Source: Mantamonas sphyraenae (Eukaryota > CRuMs > Mantamonadidae). From it: a stretch of DNA of 64,000 bases. The notes under the pieces are model-generated. The model was not told the origin of the DNA. It did not search any database and saw only the letters and a program-made list of their open reading frames with translations. Shown one piece after another: positions 1 to 9,628 of this stretch. Made by a program: the position numbers and the translations under genes. Positions within the stretch are counted from its first letter, which is position 1. The number at the start of each line of letters is the position of its first letter. The stretch is taken from positions 186,001 through 250,000 of the forward strand of contig JAPMXV010000059.1 in assembly GCA_026936335.1 (NCBI GenBank). Reading direction: 5' to 3'.

Positions 1-2558
1 TATTGCGAAGTCAGCAGAGGCGTGGTTGGGTTGGGTTCTCCGGCGACGTTCTGCATGCGAAGGGATTCCTCGGTAGGCTCGCGCATGCGTCGGCACACCA
101 TGGGCATGTCATTCTTCATCCACAGACTGACATGGTGCTTGAGCTGGATCATGGCCAGTGCATCTGCCGACTTGGAGGTGGTGCCTATCAGCTTGGGCAG
201 CACACCTCCCAGCACCAGCAACACACTCTGGGACACAGTCGACCACACATTGCCTCCCTTGAACATCTGTACGCTGTAAAAGACAATCATGGCCACCAAC
301 GCAATGCACGGCAGGACCACAAACATGTGCACCGCAAAGGTGTACCGCGGGTCGATTTGCAGGTGATCCAGAAGTACAAAGAACTCCAGCCACGTCATGT
401 CCACACGGCTGCGTGTGGCATCGAAGCCCAGCGCACGTTGGACCATCATGTCGTTCACGTTCAGGCTCTCCTTGCGGTGGCGTCCCCGCCTATGCGAACG
501 CCCGTGGTGCATGTGGTGATGATACACATGATGCGAATGCCGCCTCCTCAGCGACTCTTTGTCCAATCCACGTGCCTCGGCCACGCTGCGTGGGCCCTTG
601 TCTGTTCCTGACGACGACGACGACCTCCCAGCGGCGGACGCTTCTTCGTCGCCGATGTCTGTGGGTTTGCGCTTGCCCTGCTGCGGCCCGTCTGACTCCT
701 CCTCGCCAGTGTTCTGTTCATCTTCATCTTCGTCCATGTCCACCATGCCCTCGGTGACGCCTTCTTCGTCTTCGTCGTCGTCAAAGTCGTGCTCCATCAG
801 CCGTTTTTCGTCCTTTTCCATCTTGTCAAACACTTGCATGACCACCAACTTGGTGGCCATGACTGGGCCAGTCATGGTGCTCCACAGGGTGAGAAAGTTG
901 ACGAATATGGCCACGAGCAGAGCAATCATTGTCGACAGCTCGCTAATGTTGACCGTAATACCGATGAGCACAAATACAAACACATTGGTGACCTTGTACA
1001 TGCTCAAGTACGAGTAGTACGCCAAGGTAAGCAGCCAGATGCCACTGTAGAGCGAAAACAAAAACACACACCCACGCCAAACCGGGTGCGACGACGCAAT
1101 ATCTTCCTCCACATGAGCAAAGTATGCCTCGGCATCCTCAATGGACCGATAGTTGCGCGAACTGAGGCTCGGACGGCCGGGTCGGAGGTATGCGGATGAA
1201 GATGTGGAGGAGATCGAGTCTGTCGAGGCGGTGGAAATTGAACCGTACTCGGCCTCGAGGTCGGTACTGCTCTGTCCGACGGGTGTTTGCATATCGGCGG
1301 CCATTTTGGAGCTCATGCGATCGCGCATCTTCTTGCCCATCATGCCCTTGGTGATGACCACGTCGCGGATGCCGCCGGTGGCACGCGTGACGGCCTTGTC
1401 CAGGGTGCGCAAGTCGCTCACGCCACCGTAGCGAAAGAGAATGTTGATGAGACGAAAGGGAAGAAAGAGATAGGGGAGCAGGGGCACGTAGGAGACGATG
1501 GAAGAACGGCTAAAGAGCTCAGCGTAGCACCGCCTGCGGGCGCAGTCGTAGACGACGTAGTTTGTGCGCAGGAGGATGCGTGTAAAGGCAGCAGAGCATA
1601 CCAGGGAGAAACAGAAGAGGACCAACTTGATGGCAAAGACGACCGGGTTGGCCACAAGCTTGTCGCCAAAGTCGGCTGCATCCTCCACTTGAATGGTTTG
1701 CACCGCGCTGAAGTAGCTAAAGGTGTCCACGCCCTGGTGGACGAGCAACACCGTCTGCAGGACAACCATGACGATTTTGACGCGGAGCAGATAGAACGAG
1801 TCGCTCTCAAGCATGCTGTGGGTGCCCCTGCGGAACAGAAGCTCCAGAAAGGGCAGATAGCCGTTCTTGAGCATGCCGAAGCGCAGATTGTCCCTTCCGG
1901 CACGCTTGTCCACCTCTGCAGCCAAAAGGATGAAAAAGATGAGCCCCACAAGCCAGGATACGATGCTGAGGCTGGTGCGGAAGTTTTCGATTGCTTTCGA
2001 GCCCACGACGACGTTGCAGACAATCTGGTTGGTGAGCACGTGTCGCTGGCAGCAATGGAGCTTGTTGGTGCTCACATGTGACTGGGCATTGTAGCAAAGG
2101 TACCACTGGGGTTCCTCCGAGTCAATCACGGGAGCGCTGATGTCTACCTGTGTAGCGTTCACAATCAGCTCGGCAATGATCTCCTTCTTGGTTTCCATGG
2201 GGTAGGCATCACACCAAGGTGCCAAAGGGATCTCCTCCTTTTGCCAGTTGAGAGTGAGTGTGCCCAGGGAGTACAACTCGAGGTGTTGGTAGGCAAACAT
2301 CAGGTCTTCCGGCCGTTTGGCCAGTGCCCACTTTGTCAGGTTGGCCACTTGCGAGTCCTTGGCCGAGTCGATGTCAAAGTCAAAGTAGAAGACCGGCGCC
2401 ACGATGCCTGTGCTGTCAAACGCGTGGCGGAGGGCGCGAAAATCGCGCAGCGTGAACTCGGTCTGGTTGCCGTCACATATGGCGTGCACACTTGGCAGCA
2501 TGAGGAGCGCAAGGACGGCGAGTAGCATACAGACATGTACGGACTGGGGGCGACGCAT
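1..2558 (-). CDS. Multipass membrane protein with cleavable signal peptide, family not recognised
   Basis: Single open frame of 852 codons from the ATG at 2558; the next codon begins TA at the window edge, so the stop may lie just outside. Residues 1-26 look like a signal peptide (basic start, then a leucine-rich core ending SVHA), followed by a lumenal/extracellular domain of about 160 residues with N-glycosylation sites and several cysteines. After that come hydrophobic helices in clusters (around nt 1970-2030, 1740-1800, 1590-1660, 1440-1500, 880-1060, 110-330). Between the middle and last clusters is a long cytosol-like loop, first Asp/Glu-rich (about nt 690-800), then Ser-rich, then His/Arg-rich (about nt 490-545). 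I do not recognise the family; a transporter or receptor is possible. It starts head-to-head with CC2D1, 99 bp away. No intron is needed. Confidence 0.8.
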   Translation of the reverse strand, partial: MRRPQSVHVCMLLAVLALLMLPSVHAICDGNQTEFTLRDFRALRHAFDSTGIVAPVFYFDFDIDSAKDSQVANLTKWALAKRPEDLMFAYQHLELYSLGTLTLNWQKEEIPLAPWCDAYPMETKKEIIAELIVNATQVDISAPVIDSEEPQWYLCYNAQSHVSTNKLHCCQRHVLTNQIVCNVVVGSKAIENFRTSLSIVSWLVGLIFFILLAAEVDKRAGRDNLRFGMLKNGYLPFLELLFRRGTHSMLESDSFYLLRVKIVMVVLQTVLLVHQGVDTFSYFSAVQTIQVEDAADFGDKLVANPVVFAIKLVLFCFSLVCSAAFTRILLRTNYVVYDCARRRCYAELFSRSSIVSYVPLLPYLFLPFRLINILFRYGGVSDLRTLDKAVTRATGGIRDVVITKGMMGKKMRDRMSSKMAADMQTPVGQSSTDLEAEYGSISTASTDSISSTSSSAYLRPGRPSLSSRNYRSIEDAEAYFAHVEEDIASSHPVWRGCVFLFSLYSGIWLLTLAYYSYLSMYKVTNVFVFVLIGITVNISELSTMIALLVAIFVNFLTLWSTMTGPVMATKLVVMQVFDKMEKDEKRLMEHDFDDDEDEEGVTEGMVDMDEDEDEQNTGEEESDGPQQGKRKPTDIGDEEASAAGRSSSSSGTDKGPRSVAEARGLDKESLRRRHSHHVYHHHMHHGRSHRRGRHRKESLNVNDMMVQRALGFDATRSRVDMTWLEFFVLLDHLQIDPRYTFAVHMFVVLPCIALVAMIVFYSVQMFKGGNVWSTVSQSVLLVLGGVLPKLIGTTSKSADALAMIQLKHHVSLWMKNDMPMVCRRMREPTEESLRMQNVAGEPNPTTPLLTSQ

Positions 2559-2657
2559 GGGTGCGGTGATGATGATCTTGCTACAGTGCTGAATCGAGTG
2601 TGAGCGCAAGCGCGTTCCGAAGCAAAACCCCAGCACCCAGCTGCTTTCGGAGAGTGC
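2559..2657. promoter_or_regulatory. Divergent intergenic region between the membrane protein and CC2D1
   Basis: These 99 bp separate two start codons pointing outward, so both promoters and both 5' leaders must fit here or overlap the genes. I see no TATA box. Confidence 0.5.
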
Positions 2658-5600
2658 ATGTTTGGCAAGCTCAAACGCAAGAGCGGCAAGGCCAAGAGTG
2701 GCAGCAGTGGCGACGGCGACGAAGTGGACGCAGAACATGCAGCGTTCATGGCGTCGCTGGGGGTCGATCCGTCTGCGTTCCAAGGTAGGTGATGGGACAG
2801 CGGAGGTTATCCGTGGGTGCATGCACACACCAAACAGTAACAGAGCAGCTAGAAACACGGGACAGAGGTGGTGTGGCTGAGGAAGAATGGCCAAAAGAGC
2901 TGACGCAAACAAGCAGTTCCCACGGAAGAAGCGGACGAGGTGCCTTCTGTGGACGTGGAGGCTATGCAGCGTATGCTACAGGCTATGGGCGGGGACAGCG
3001 ACGACGAAGACGACGATGACGGAGAGGATGTGGAGCTGACGGAGGAGGAAATGCAGGATCCTAGCATGCTGGCGGAGCTGGAGGCCATTGTGAACGGAAA
3101 CGTACCGGAAGTGGGCGCAGGCAAGCAGGCAGACGCAGAAGCTGAGCTGATGGCGTTGCTGAACGGAAGCGGAGGAGGCGGAGCGGCACGCAATGCGCAG
3201 GATGAAGCCATGCTTCGCGAGTTTGCGGTGCAGCAGGGGTTGCAGACTCCCGGAGCAGCGGAATTGGAAGCCATAGCCAACAAGGAGTCGCAGCAGACAA
3301 AACTGAAGCTGCAGGCAATCCAATTGCGCGATCGAGGCGACAAGAAGGGTGCCGTGGAGTGTCTGAAGCGCTCAAAGATGCTGGAACGCGAGGTGGTGGA
3401 TCTGAAGGAGCTGCTGGAAGCACAGGGGATCGATGTGCAGGCAGCATTGCGTCAGAGACAGCAACAGCAGCAAAGGAAGCAAGTAGGGAGCCAAGGGACA
3501 GGAGCAGGAGGCGCAAGTGCACCGGGTAGGACCGGAGGCGGCAAAGAGGCGCTGGCAAACCGTGCACACCGGCTAATGGTAGAGTACAAGCGAGCAGCGG
3601 TGACGGCTAGAGACGCGGGGAATGTTGGGTATGCAAAGGGATTGCTCAAGGTGGCTATGGCGGTGGAAAAGCAGGTGCAGGCTTACAGGGAACTGGGGGT
3701 GGACATTGACGAGAGCAAATTGCCGCCTCCGGTAGCGTCGTTGTCAATGGTCAACGAACTTTTGGGCCTGACGCCGGAGGATTCGGCGGGGGAACAAGGG
3801 CAGGGAAACACGGGTGAAGAGGATGAGGATGACGGTGAAGAGACGCAGATGCTGGACGAGGAAGGGGCACAGAGTGACGCAAGAGGTCGCAAGGCTCTAG
3901 AAACAGTGGTGGATGTGCACAGTGCGCGCAACGAGGCAGTGTACGACATGCTGGAGAGCACACTGAAGAAGCAGGTGACGCTGGCGGCAAAACGGGTGGA
4001 GAATGCGCGGCGAGCAGGCGACACGCGCATGGTGAACCTGTATGAAAAGGAGCAGGAGAACGGGAAAAGGGACTTGGAGTCTTTGTTGAGTGCGAGGTAC
4101 CACCAGCAGGTGCCTCCTCGCTTTCACTACCAGACACGCGTGCACAGGCAGGTGATCACGAACGCCGAGATTGGCGAAGACGAGCTGGAGCTGACCATTG
4201 TGCGCGCGAGCAAGGTGAGGCCGCCCTCGGGATACGACTCGTTGGATCTGTATGTGGCGTACGAGCTGGCGTACCCGTCGAGCAAAGAGGGCGCGAGTGG
4301 GACAAGCAACACGTGCAAGAGCTCGCTGGATCCCGAGTTTGGCCACACGGAGTCGGTGAACATCGAACGAGGTAAAAAGTCGTTTGTGCGCTTTTGTGAC
4401 CGCAAGAAGATGACGTTTGTGCTGTGGCACAGCCGGTTCCTGTTCTCCGACGTGGAAGTGGGTCGCTGCGAGCTTCCGCTCAAACCACTTCTGGACAAGT
4501 GCCAAATGCACGTGCGGATGGAGATTCTGGATGGACGTAAGCGCACAGGAGGCAAGCTGGAGGTCAAAGTACGGCTGCGCGAGCCTCTGGCAGGGCAGCA
4601 AGTGGAAGAGGTGGAAGACAAGGTGCTGATCATCGACGACTACGAGGAACAGCAACAGGTGAGCAGTGCCAGCTCGAGCGCACGGACGAGTGCAAGTGGA
4701 AAAGGCAAGGGCAAGGAGAGTGGTGGTGGTGGTGGTGGTGGTGGTGGGACGTCGACGACAAAGGTGGGCAACGACACAGTGGTGTTGGATCCCAGCTCGC
4801 TTGTGAATCTGCTATCGAATGATGTGATGAAGTACGAAGTATCAAAAATCGAAGAGGCGCAGTCGCAGTACGAGGCGCAGGAGCAACGAGCGCCGAGAGC
4901 ATTGGAGGAGCAACGGCAAGCGATCGCCAGCCAGCAGAAGAAGCTTCAGCAGGCGCTGGTGAGCGGACAGAAGGACATTGCATTGTACATGCGTCAGCTG
5001 ATGGACAAGATGGAGGCGGAAAAGGCCATGGCCTTGGAGTACCGAGCGAGTGGATTGACACAGTATGCCATGGTGTGTCTGCAACATCGGAAAATCATGA
5101 TGGCCGAGCTGGCACGGCTAAAGGACAATTCGTCAGAGGCATACACACAGGCAGAAGGCATGGCACCGACCAAGGCAGCCCAGCCGCTGAATGCCGTGCA
5201 GAAGAAATCGGAAACGGCACAGTCGGACACGTCTGCCCTTCCACAGAGCAACGGGGATGGCGATGGGGATGTGAGCACGGCATCATCATCATCATCGTCG
5301 TCGTCGTCGTCATCGTCGTCGACAGAGGGGCAAGGTGGGCAAGAGGAAGAACCGATGCAACTGCGTGCGGACGACGAGGGCCCAGGCGAAGTGTCGTCGA
5401 TTGTGAGCAACGATGTGCTTGCATGGGAACTGGAGAGGGTGACCAAGGTGATGGAGGACTGTGCGGCACGTGGGGCGGCTGTGCCGGATGACGTGATGGA
5501 ACGGAAGATGGAAATCGACACGGCCATGCTGATGTTGGGCATGAAGGTGCAGAATGGGCAGCTGACCCTGGAGGGTTACTGCGAAATGGTGCGCAAGGAG

Positions 5601-6209
5601 GTGGCATCCATGAACAAGCGAGCACGCATGTACAAAGAGGCGGGTAAAACACAATGGGCCGCGCACGCGTTCAAACACGTCAAGATCATGGAGAAGGAGC
5701 TGGCGGGAGTGGACGAGGCCAACGCAGAGCAATTGGAGGAAATCAAGGCGCGTGAGGAGGAGGCTCAGGCACAAGCGCAGGCACAGGCGCAGGCACAGGC
5801 GCAGCCGCGTGAGGAAGAGCATCCACAGCAGCAGGATGTATCAGGGGAGGCACCGTTTCCGGGCACTGTGTTGCACGAAGCGACACCTGACGCGTCTGGG
5901 GTTGTGCCTTGTGCAGCCGTGCTTGCGTGGGAAAAGGAGCAGCTGACAAATCACATTGGCAGCATCCGGGAATCGGGTCAAGAGCCGTCTGCGCTGTGGA
6001 TCTCAAAGTTCAAAGAGGTGAATGCACGACTTCGCGAAGCAGAGGCCGCCAAGGAAAGTGTGACACGAGAGACAATGGTGGAGTGGGCGGAGCGAGAACG
6101 GGCAGCGGCCATGCAAGCCAAGCAGGAGGGCAACAAGAACATGATGGTCGTTTTTGTCAAGCACGTGAAGCTCATCCAGGGGGAAGCACAGGCTCTAGGG
6201 CTCATGTGA
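2658..6209 (+). CDS. CC2D1: CC2D1/Lgd-like coiled-coil and C2 domain protein (ESCRT-III regulator family)
   Basis: Exons 2658-2784 and 2917-6209 (intron 2785-2916, GTAGGT...CAG) give 1,139 residues. The start MFGKLKRK is typical of the family. Three DM14-like helical hairpins lie before the C2 domain (about nt 3300-3440, 3560-3710, 3935-4090). The C2 domain spans about nt 4150-4610 and carries the family signatures LWHSRFLFSD and LDGRKRTGGKLEV. After it come three further units, each with an (N/A)-x-V-L-x-x-E helix and a DM14-like hairpin (about nt 4800-5140, 5400-5740, 5900-6200), joined by Ser-, Gly- and Gln/Ala-rich low-complexity linkers. CC2D1/Lgd proteins bind CHMP4/Shrub and control endosomal sorting and signalling receptor traffic. 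Family assignment is firm; the extended C-terminus is unusual. Confidence 0.9.
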
Positions 6210-6293
6210 AGCGTGAATTACAAAAGCAATGACACCTAAACCGAACTGATTGTGATTTGCAGTTTATGTGTGTGCAGAGCAGTGCTCAGACGC

Positions 6294-8509
6294 TCAGCCT
6301 TCAAACGGCACCTCGGTCACACTGATCAGCTCCTCGACCTCAACTTCCTCGTAGACCATCTCCGGATCATTGACCGGGTCGTAGCCAATGAGGTCGATGA
6401 TTCGCTCGTGCATGGCGACATACTCGTCCTGCTTGGCCTGCAGGTAGCGGTCCCAAAAGGCACGCTGCTCCTGGCGCTCAGCCAGCTGCTCGCCGCTGAG
6501 CTGCTCCGCACGCACGCGATCCTCCTCGTCGAATCGCTCGGCAAACTCTTTCTTGAGGCGCTTCTTGACCTGGCGCTGTTCGTCTGCAGACAGGAGAGTG
6601 GGCGGTCGCGGACGCCAGATCATCTGCCAAAACTTGTCGCGCGCTGTGCGGTGCACCAGCTTGCCCTGAAAGTCCCACACGTTGAAGCCGTTCTCCAACG
6701 AGTGGCGCCAGTGGTTGACGTAGGAGCACACGTAGCGTCCGGTTGGATCCCAGTTGACGTCGGTCATCATAAAATGTTCACCCTCGCCCATCATGCTCTT
6801 CTTGTCCACATCCCAGAACTGCAGCACGGCGTTGCTGCCCATGCCAGCCATGAGCAGGTATCGTCCCAAGGGGCTCCACTCCAGCATGTCCACCGGCTGC
6901 CTCTCCAGCTCGGCTTGCAGTCCCAGGCCGTCCTTTGTGTTCATGCTGTAGATCTTGGGCTCACCACCCACGATGATGGCAAAGCGGTCACCGTTGGGCT
7001 CCCATGCAAAGGCAGACACCTTGTCTTCGATCTCGATGGCCTGCACAGGCACGCCTTTGTCGCGCAGCCTGAAAAACTCCAGCGTGACGGCGTCCTTTTT
7101 GCCCTTGGCGTCGCGCTTGGCACGCACACACAGAAAGTCGCCCGACGGGTGCCAGTGGAGGGAGAGATTGGTGGCGTTGAAGAGGTTCTTCTGGCCGACG
7201 ATCTTGCGTTCGGGAATGGACATGAGGGTGACGTTGGCCGGCTTGTCGCCGGACTCGGGCACCCAAAAAGCAATGATGTTGTCGGAGGGACTCCACTGGA
7301 AGTCCTTGATGCCAGCGACCTCGATGGCCTTCTTGTCCAGCAGGCCCATGGAGGGAGTCTTGTACACGGACAGCTTGTCTTCGCCGAGACGAGCCACAAA
7401 GTGGTCGTCGTGGCTCCACTTGAAGAAGGGCCAGGGCACCTGGTTGACAATGTGAAACTTGTCCATGGTAAAGGCACGCATGCGACGTCCGCTGCGCACG
7501 TCCCACACGACAATGGCCTGCGGGTCCTTTGGGTTGTCGTGCTCCTGGTTGTTGAACGTCACCATGTACTTTTCGTTGGGCGAAAAGCCAATGACCTTGA
7601 CGTTGTGGTGAGCAAAGCGGCGGAAATACCACTCCTCGCCCATCCACAGGGCCACGCCTTGCGGATGGACGGTGGCCAGGTACGTGCCACGAGGCGACCA
7701 CTCGATGAACCCATCGGTCCAGTTGGTCTCCTTGCGCACCACCTCGTGGTCCTCTCCAAACGGATTGCTCCAGCGCACCTCGGTCTCGTTGCCGTAGCGG
7801 ATGGCGTACTGATCGCGTCCGTCCAGATCCTTCAGGAACCACAGCAGGTCGCCGGGGTCCTCGTAGTCCTTGGTCTCGGGCGGCACAAATTCGTCGGGGG
7901 CGTTGACAAAGCCTTCCACCTCTGTGGCCAGGTTGGCCTTGATGGAGTGGGTTTTGTCCAGGGGCACCCCCTGCAGCGCACGCACGGTTTGCTCAGCGGC
8001 GCTGGGGTTCTCCAGCTCCAGGAAGGCGTACCCTTTGGTTTTGCCCTTGGGTGTGCAGGGCATGGAGACGACGAGCTCGGTGCGGTGGGTCTTGCAGAAG
8101 CGACCAAAACGAGATTCCTCGCCACATGCAACGGTGGTGCCCTTTTCCTCGCCAGGAATGAGGGAGGGACAGGTGCCGTCGGGCACACTGGTGGACTTGC
8201 GCAGCTCCTCGGGCAGTGCCTCTGCGGTGAACTCGGTGAGCGGGCAGGGTGTGACGCCGACCTTTTTCAGCTTTTTCAGGACGGCGGTGATCAGTTTGGA
8301 GCGCTTGCTGAGGGGCACCACGGGCAGGTTGTCCAACACGACGATGTTCTCCACAGAGTAGTTGGCAATGATGGGAGGCAGGTCAAAGTAGATTTCGTCC
8401 TCGTTGCGAGGGTCGTTGAAGCCTCCGCCGCGTTCCTCAAGGGCGTCGGCGGCACGTTTGGAGCTCGACGACGACGAAGACGACGACGACACGGTATCTG
8501 CGTACGACA
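6294..8509 (-). CDS. EIF3B: Eukaryotic translation initiation factor 3 subunit B (5' exon unresolved)
   Basis: About 738 residues are read from a likely acceptor at 8510-8515 (CCCCAG on the minus strand) to TGA at 6294. An N-terminal RRM starts with YFDLPPI...ENIVVLDNLP and resumes at GKTKGYAFLELENP. A WD/beta-propeller follows, with typical eIF3b strings such as FRLRDKGVPVQAIEIEDKVS and WDPTGRYVCSYVNHW, then the helical C-terminus that binds other eIF3 subunits (KKRLKKEFAERFDEEDRVRA). eIF3b is the scaffold that docks eIF3i/g on the 40S ribosome. The frame stays open upstream but has no convincing ATG near 8509, so a short first exon probably lies between 8520 and 8740. The RRM carries an insertion of about 60 residues. 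It ends tail-to-tail with CC2D1, 84 bp apart. Confidence 0.93.
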
Positions 8510-8746
8510 CTGGGGTGGACAAGGTGGCGACACAGGCAGGGGCACATGCGTGGGCGAGCAACAAGGTGTCAGTGGCATGTGGCGGGCGCTGGCAAGGGTA
8601 GATTTCTGTGAAAGTCGGCCGGGGTGCCGCATGCGACGAGCGCAGGTGCAGACGCAGACGAGACAACGGCACAGACACAGGTGTGTGGGCATACGGGAGC
8701 CCAGAGGGGGGGGGGCAGCGTGGGATAAAGTCAGGGGAATTGCAGG
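8510..8746. promoter_or_regulatory. Divergent region between eIF3b and zeta-COP, with a G10 run
   Basis: This stretch should hold the missing first exon of eIF3b and both promoters. A run of ten G residues sits at 8706-8715. No other structure is evident. Confidence 0.4.
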
Positions 8747-9572
8747 ATGCACGCACTTGTGAGAACGGTTTGGGTGGGTGAAGGGGTGCGCTCGTCGCGA
8801 GACAACCAATTTCCAAGATGGTGGGTGACACTGTGGGCACACATGGGCAAACGTGGAGGGAGGAGGCAACGAAACATGGAGAGGGTTGGCGAGTTGGCAC
8901 GAAGCACTGACACAGACGCTGTTGCAGTCGCTGTACTCGGTGAGGAACATGCTCATTCTGGACAACGACGGCAAGCGCATTGCCGTCAAGTACTACGGGT
9001 CGGACGTCAACACAGAGGTGGAACAGCAGATGAAGTTTGAGAGCGAGCTGTTCCAAAAGACGTACCGTGCCAGCGGTGAGTGCAGGGCGTGGCCAAACGG
9101 GCGGGTTTCCCTCTGGGAATCCGGGGTTCCGCCACTTTCACCCCCCGCGAGACTGGACGACGAACTGACAGGCACGCACGCATGCACGCATGCACACACA
9201 GGGGAAATCATTATGTTTGACAACCACGTGGTGGTGTACCAAAACATCGGCGACGTGTTCTTCTACGTGTCGGGACCCTCGGACGAAAACGAGCTGATGC
9301 TTTCGTCGGTGCTGGAGGCGCTGACAGAGACGGTGTCGCTGCTTCTGCGCAACCTGGTGGACAAAAAGACCATGCTGGACTACCTGGACATCGCACTGTT
9401 GACCATGGACGAGATGGTGGACCAGGGGGTGATCATGGAGACCGATTCGCAAACCATTGCCAACCGCGTTACCATGCGCGGCGTCGACGGGGAGGTGCCC
9501 CTCAGCGAGCAAACCATCTCGCAGGCTTTGCAAACAGCCAAGGAGCAGACACTCAAGTTGATCAAGGGATGA
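8747..9572 (+). CDS. COPZ: Coatomer subunit zeta (COPI)
   Basis: Exons 8747-8758, 8928-9075 and 9202-9572 join in phase to 176 residues, the usual size of zeta-COP. The first exon is only 12 bases (ATG plus three codons); its splice gives MHALSLYSVRNMLILDNDG, which fits the conserved family start. The rest is a longin/clathrin-adaptor small-chain fold: KFESELFQKT, GEIIMFDNHVVVYQNIGD, ENELMLSSVLEALTE, DEMVDQGVIMETDSQ and the C-terminal LSEQTISQALQTAKEQ. Zeta-COP pairs with gamma-COP in the F-subcomplex of the COPI coat on Golgi vesicles. The exon 2 acceptor is preceded by an ACTGACAC branch-like word. Convergent with DNAI1. Confidence 0.93.
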
Positions 9573-9628
9573 ACTGTGGCAGCACAAAATGAAACAAGGG
9601 GTCCAATTTTCTTCTGCTGACGCTCTGC

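Noticed and set aside
6252-8762. Long open frame (836 codons) on the plus strand opposite eIF3b
   Set aside because: It is the antisense shadow of eIF3b, a GC-rich gene with strong codon bias. It has no domain sense and the minus strand matches eIF3b throughout.
9076-9201. Reading through 9076-9201 in zeta-COP
   Set aside because: The piece is in frame but would add 42 residues inside the longin fold. GTGAGT and CACACAG ends and the family length of about 177 residues support an intron.
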